Assembly (NCBI RefSeq): GCF_946222605.1
Contig: NZ_CAMIIE010000008.1
Span: forward strand, 1 to 64,000
Reading direction: 5' to 3'
Length of the DNA: 64,000 bases
Origin: an uncultured Acidocella sp.
GTDB lineage: Bacteria; Pseudomonadota; Alphaproteobacteria; Acetobacterales; Acetobacteraceae
Positions 62,745-64,000 of the stretch are shown here, piece by piece (position 1 is the first letter of the stretch; the number at the start of each line of letters is the position of its first letter). The translations under genes were made by a program, and so were the position numbers. The notes below the pieces were generated by a model, which was not told the origin of the DNA, searched no databases, and saw only the letters and a list, made by a program, of their open reading frames with translations.

Positions 62745-63800
62745 TCAGGCGGCGGCGCCGAGGCGCTTGCCGGAATATTTCTTCGCACGGATGCCTTCCC
62801 ACCAGGGGCGGTTATCCAGATACCAGCCGATGGTGGCCTCCAGCCCGCGCTCGAAATCATGCGCGGCGGTCCAGTTCAGGGCCTGCTCGGCGCTGCTCGG
62901 GTCGATCTCGTAGCGATTATCGTGGCCGGGGCGGTCGGTGACATAGGTGATCAGCCGCTCGCGCGCCCCGTTCGGGCTCGGCAGCTTCTTGTCCAGCACC
63001 GCGCAGATCGCTTTCACCACGTCGATATTCTTGCGCGGCTGGCGCGCCCCGATGCAGTAGGTCGCGCCCGGAATGCCGGTGGTCACCACTTTCAGCAGCG
63101 CCTCGGCATGGTCGTCCACGAACAGCCAGTCGCGGGTGTTCAGCCCCGCGCCATAGACGGGCAGCGGCTTTTCCTCGATGGCGTTCAGCGTCACCAGCGG
63201 GATCAGCTTCTCCGGGAACTGCCATTTGCCGTAATTATTGGTGGTGTTGGAGACGATCACCGGCAGGCCATAAGTATGCATCCAGGCGCGGGCGAGATGG
63301 TCCGAGGCCGCCTTGGAGGAGGAGTAGGGGCTGCGCGGGTCGTAAGGGGTGTGCTCGTTGAAGGGCGGGTCGTTATCTTCCAGCGCGCCGAACACCTCGT
63401 CCGTGGAGATGTGATGGAAGCGGAAACGCTCCTTCTTCTCGCCCGAAAGTGTTGCGAAATATTCACGCGCCGCTTCCAGCATCACGAAGGTGCCGGTGAC
63501 GTTGGTTTCGACGAAGGCGGCCGGGCCGTCGATCGAGCGGTCCACATGGCTCTCGGCGGCCAGATGCATCACCGCATCCGGCTGGTGCTGCGCGAAGGCG
63601 GCGCGGATGCCGGCGGCGTCGCAGATATCCTGCTTCAGCAGCAGGTGATTCGGATTGCGTCCCGCATCCTCCAGCGCATCCTCGGAGGCGGCATAGGTCA
63701 TCTTGTCGATATTGACGATCTCGTGCCCTTCCTGGCGGATCGCCCGGCGCACGACGGCGGAGCCGATGAAGCCACAACCGCCGGTCAACAAGATTTTCAT
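62745..63800 (-). CDS. rfbB: dTDP-glucose 4,6-dehydratase
   Basis: A 351-residue extended short-chain dehydrogenase: MKILLTGGCGFIGSAVVR, HLAAESHVDRSIDGP, HISTDEVFGAL (Thr-Asp-Glu catalytic triad) and YSSSKAASDHL (YxxxK type). Removes water from dTDP-glucose, second step. ATG 63800 with GGAG five nt upstream is preferred to the GTG at 63806. First of rfbBACD. Confidence 0.95.
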   Translation of the reverse strand: MKILLTGGCGFIGSAVVRRAIRQEGHEIVNIDKMTYAASEDALEDAGRNPNHLLLKQDICDAAGIRAAFAQHQPDAVMHLAAESHVDRSIDGPAAFVETNVTGTFVMLEAAREYFATLSGEKKERFRFHHISTDEVFGALEDNDPPFNEHTPYDPRSPYSSSKAASDHLARAWMHTYGLPVIVSNTTNNYGKWQFPEKLIPLVTLNAIEEKPLPVYGAGLNTRDWLFVDDHAEALLKVVTTGIPGATYCIGARQPRKNIDVVKAICAVLDKKLPSPNGARERLITYVTDRPGHDNRYEIDPSSAEQALNWTAAHDFERGLEATIGWYLDNRPWWEGIRAKKYSGKRLGAAA

Positions 63801-63841
63801 ACGCACTCCGATCGTTTCGTGAGGAACCGCGAGCAGTACAA

Positions 63842-64000
63842 TCAGACCTTCCGGCGTCTGGCAACAGGCGCCGCCGGTTTCTTTTTCGCACGTGCGAACT
63901 GCCCGGCGAGCTGGGTGCGATAGGCCGCCTGCGCCGCCAGCGCCTCCGGCGGCAGGTGCAGCCGGGCTGCCGCCAGCGCGTGCAGCCGCTCGATTTCACC
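63842..64000 (-). CDS. C-terminal end of an unidentified protein (partial)
   Basis: An open frame enters from the right edge and stops at TGA 63844-63842: GEIERLHALAAARLHLPPEA and so on, 52 residues, ending in a basic AKKKPAAPVARRRKV tail. Codon use is like its neighbours. It lies 41 nt before rfbB and is probably in the same polysaccharide operon. Family cannot be told from this part. Confidence 0.6.
   Translation of the reverse strand, partial: GEIERLHALAAARLHLPPEALAAQAAYRTQLAGQFARAKKKPAAPVARRRKV

Overview
The window reads as a chromosomal segment of a high-GC alphaproteobacterium, most likely an Acetobacteraceae member of the acidophile type (Acidocella or Acidiphilium-like). The basis for this is the cyoABCD quinol oxidase, the zinc-free type of ribosomal protein L36, an Acr3/ArsH-type arsenic operon, and repeated AAAAGTTTTT-GG terminator modules that I remember from Acetobacteraceae genomes. 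The genus is inference. No insertion sequence, phage, CRISPR array or plasmid backbone was seen; the only mobile-like features are short non-coding repeats.

Layout. 1-2.7 kb: arsenic operon arsR-arsC-acr3-arsH on the minus strand. 2.9-10.4 kb: cyoABCD, a GH15 glycosidase and a Rieske/FAD reductase (plus). 10.4-16.1 kb: a tightly overlapping minus-strand operon of a five-TM-like duplicated membrane protein, a TPP enzyme, a gluconate-dehydrogenase subunit 3-like protein, a GMC oxidoreductase and an SMP-30 lactonase. 16.3-21.2 kb: two small conserved proteins, then a kaiC-kaiB-histidine kinase operon. 21.3-24.4 kb: an Lrp regulator divergent from alr-dadA. 24.4-26.7 kb: divergent alkylation repair genes (Ada/AlkA fusion and Ogt) around a long inverted repeat. 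26.7-31.2 kb: two unknown proteins, trhO, a glycine-zipper lipoprotein and a BASS transporter. 31.2-35.3 kb: OPT transporter, aldose epimerase and a DapA-family lyase. 35.7-43.4 kb: two complete polar amino-acid ABC transporters flanking a YeeE/YedE transporter. 43.5-48.4 kb: PsiE, FAH-family hydrolase, 2-hydroxyacid dehydrogenase, PilZ protein, tRNA-Thr, PuuB-like oxidase. 48.7-56.7 kb: glnD, mutS and a GGDEF-EAL protein. 57.2-64 kb: a methyltransferase, rpmJ, two glycosyltransferases and the dTDP-rhamnose genes rfbBACD.

The most unusual structure is a 104-bp two-hairpin repeat present in four full copies (16792, 46533, 48617, 60284) and one eroded fragment (28969). In every case the terminal TAG of the repeat is the stop codon of the adjoining gene, and one copy carries three compensatory base-pair changes in a stem. 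A second family of multi-hairpin modules with AAAAGTTTTT flanks sits at gene 3' ends. Other points worth following are the kaiA-less clock-like operon, the five-gene TPP/GMC operon, and candidate operators upstream of the arsenic, alkylation-repair, lyase and ABC transporter genes.
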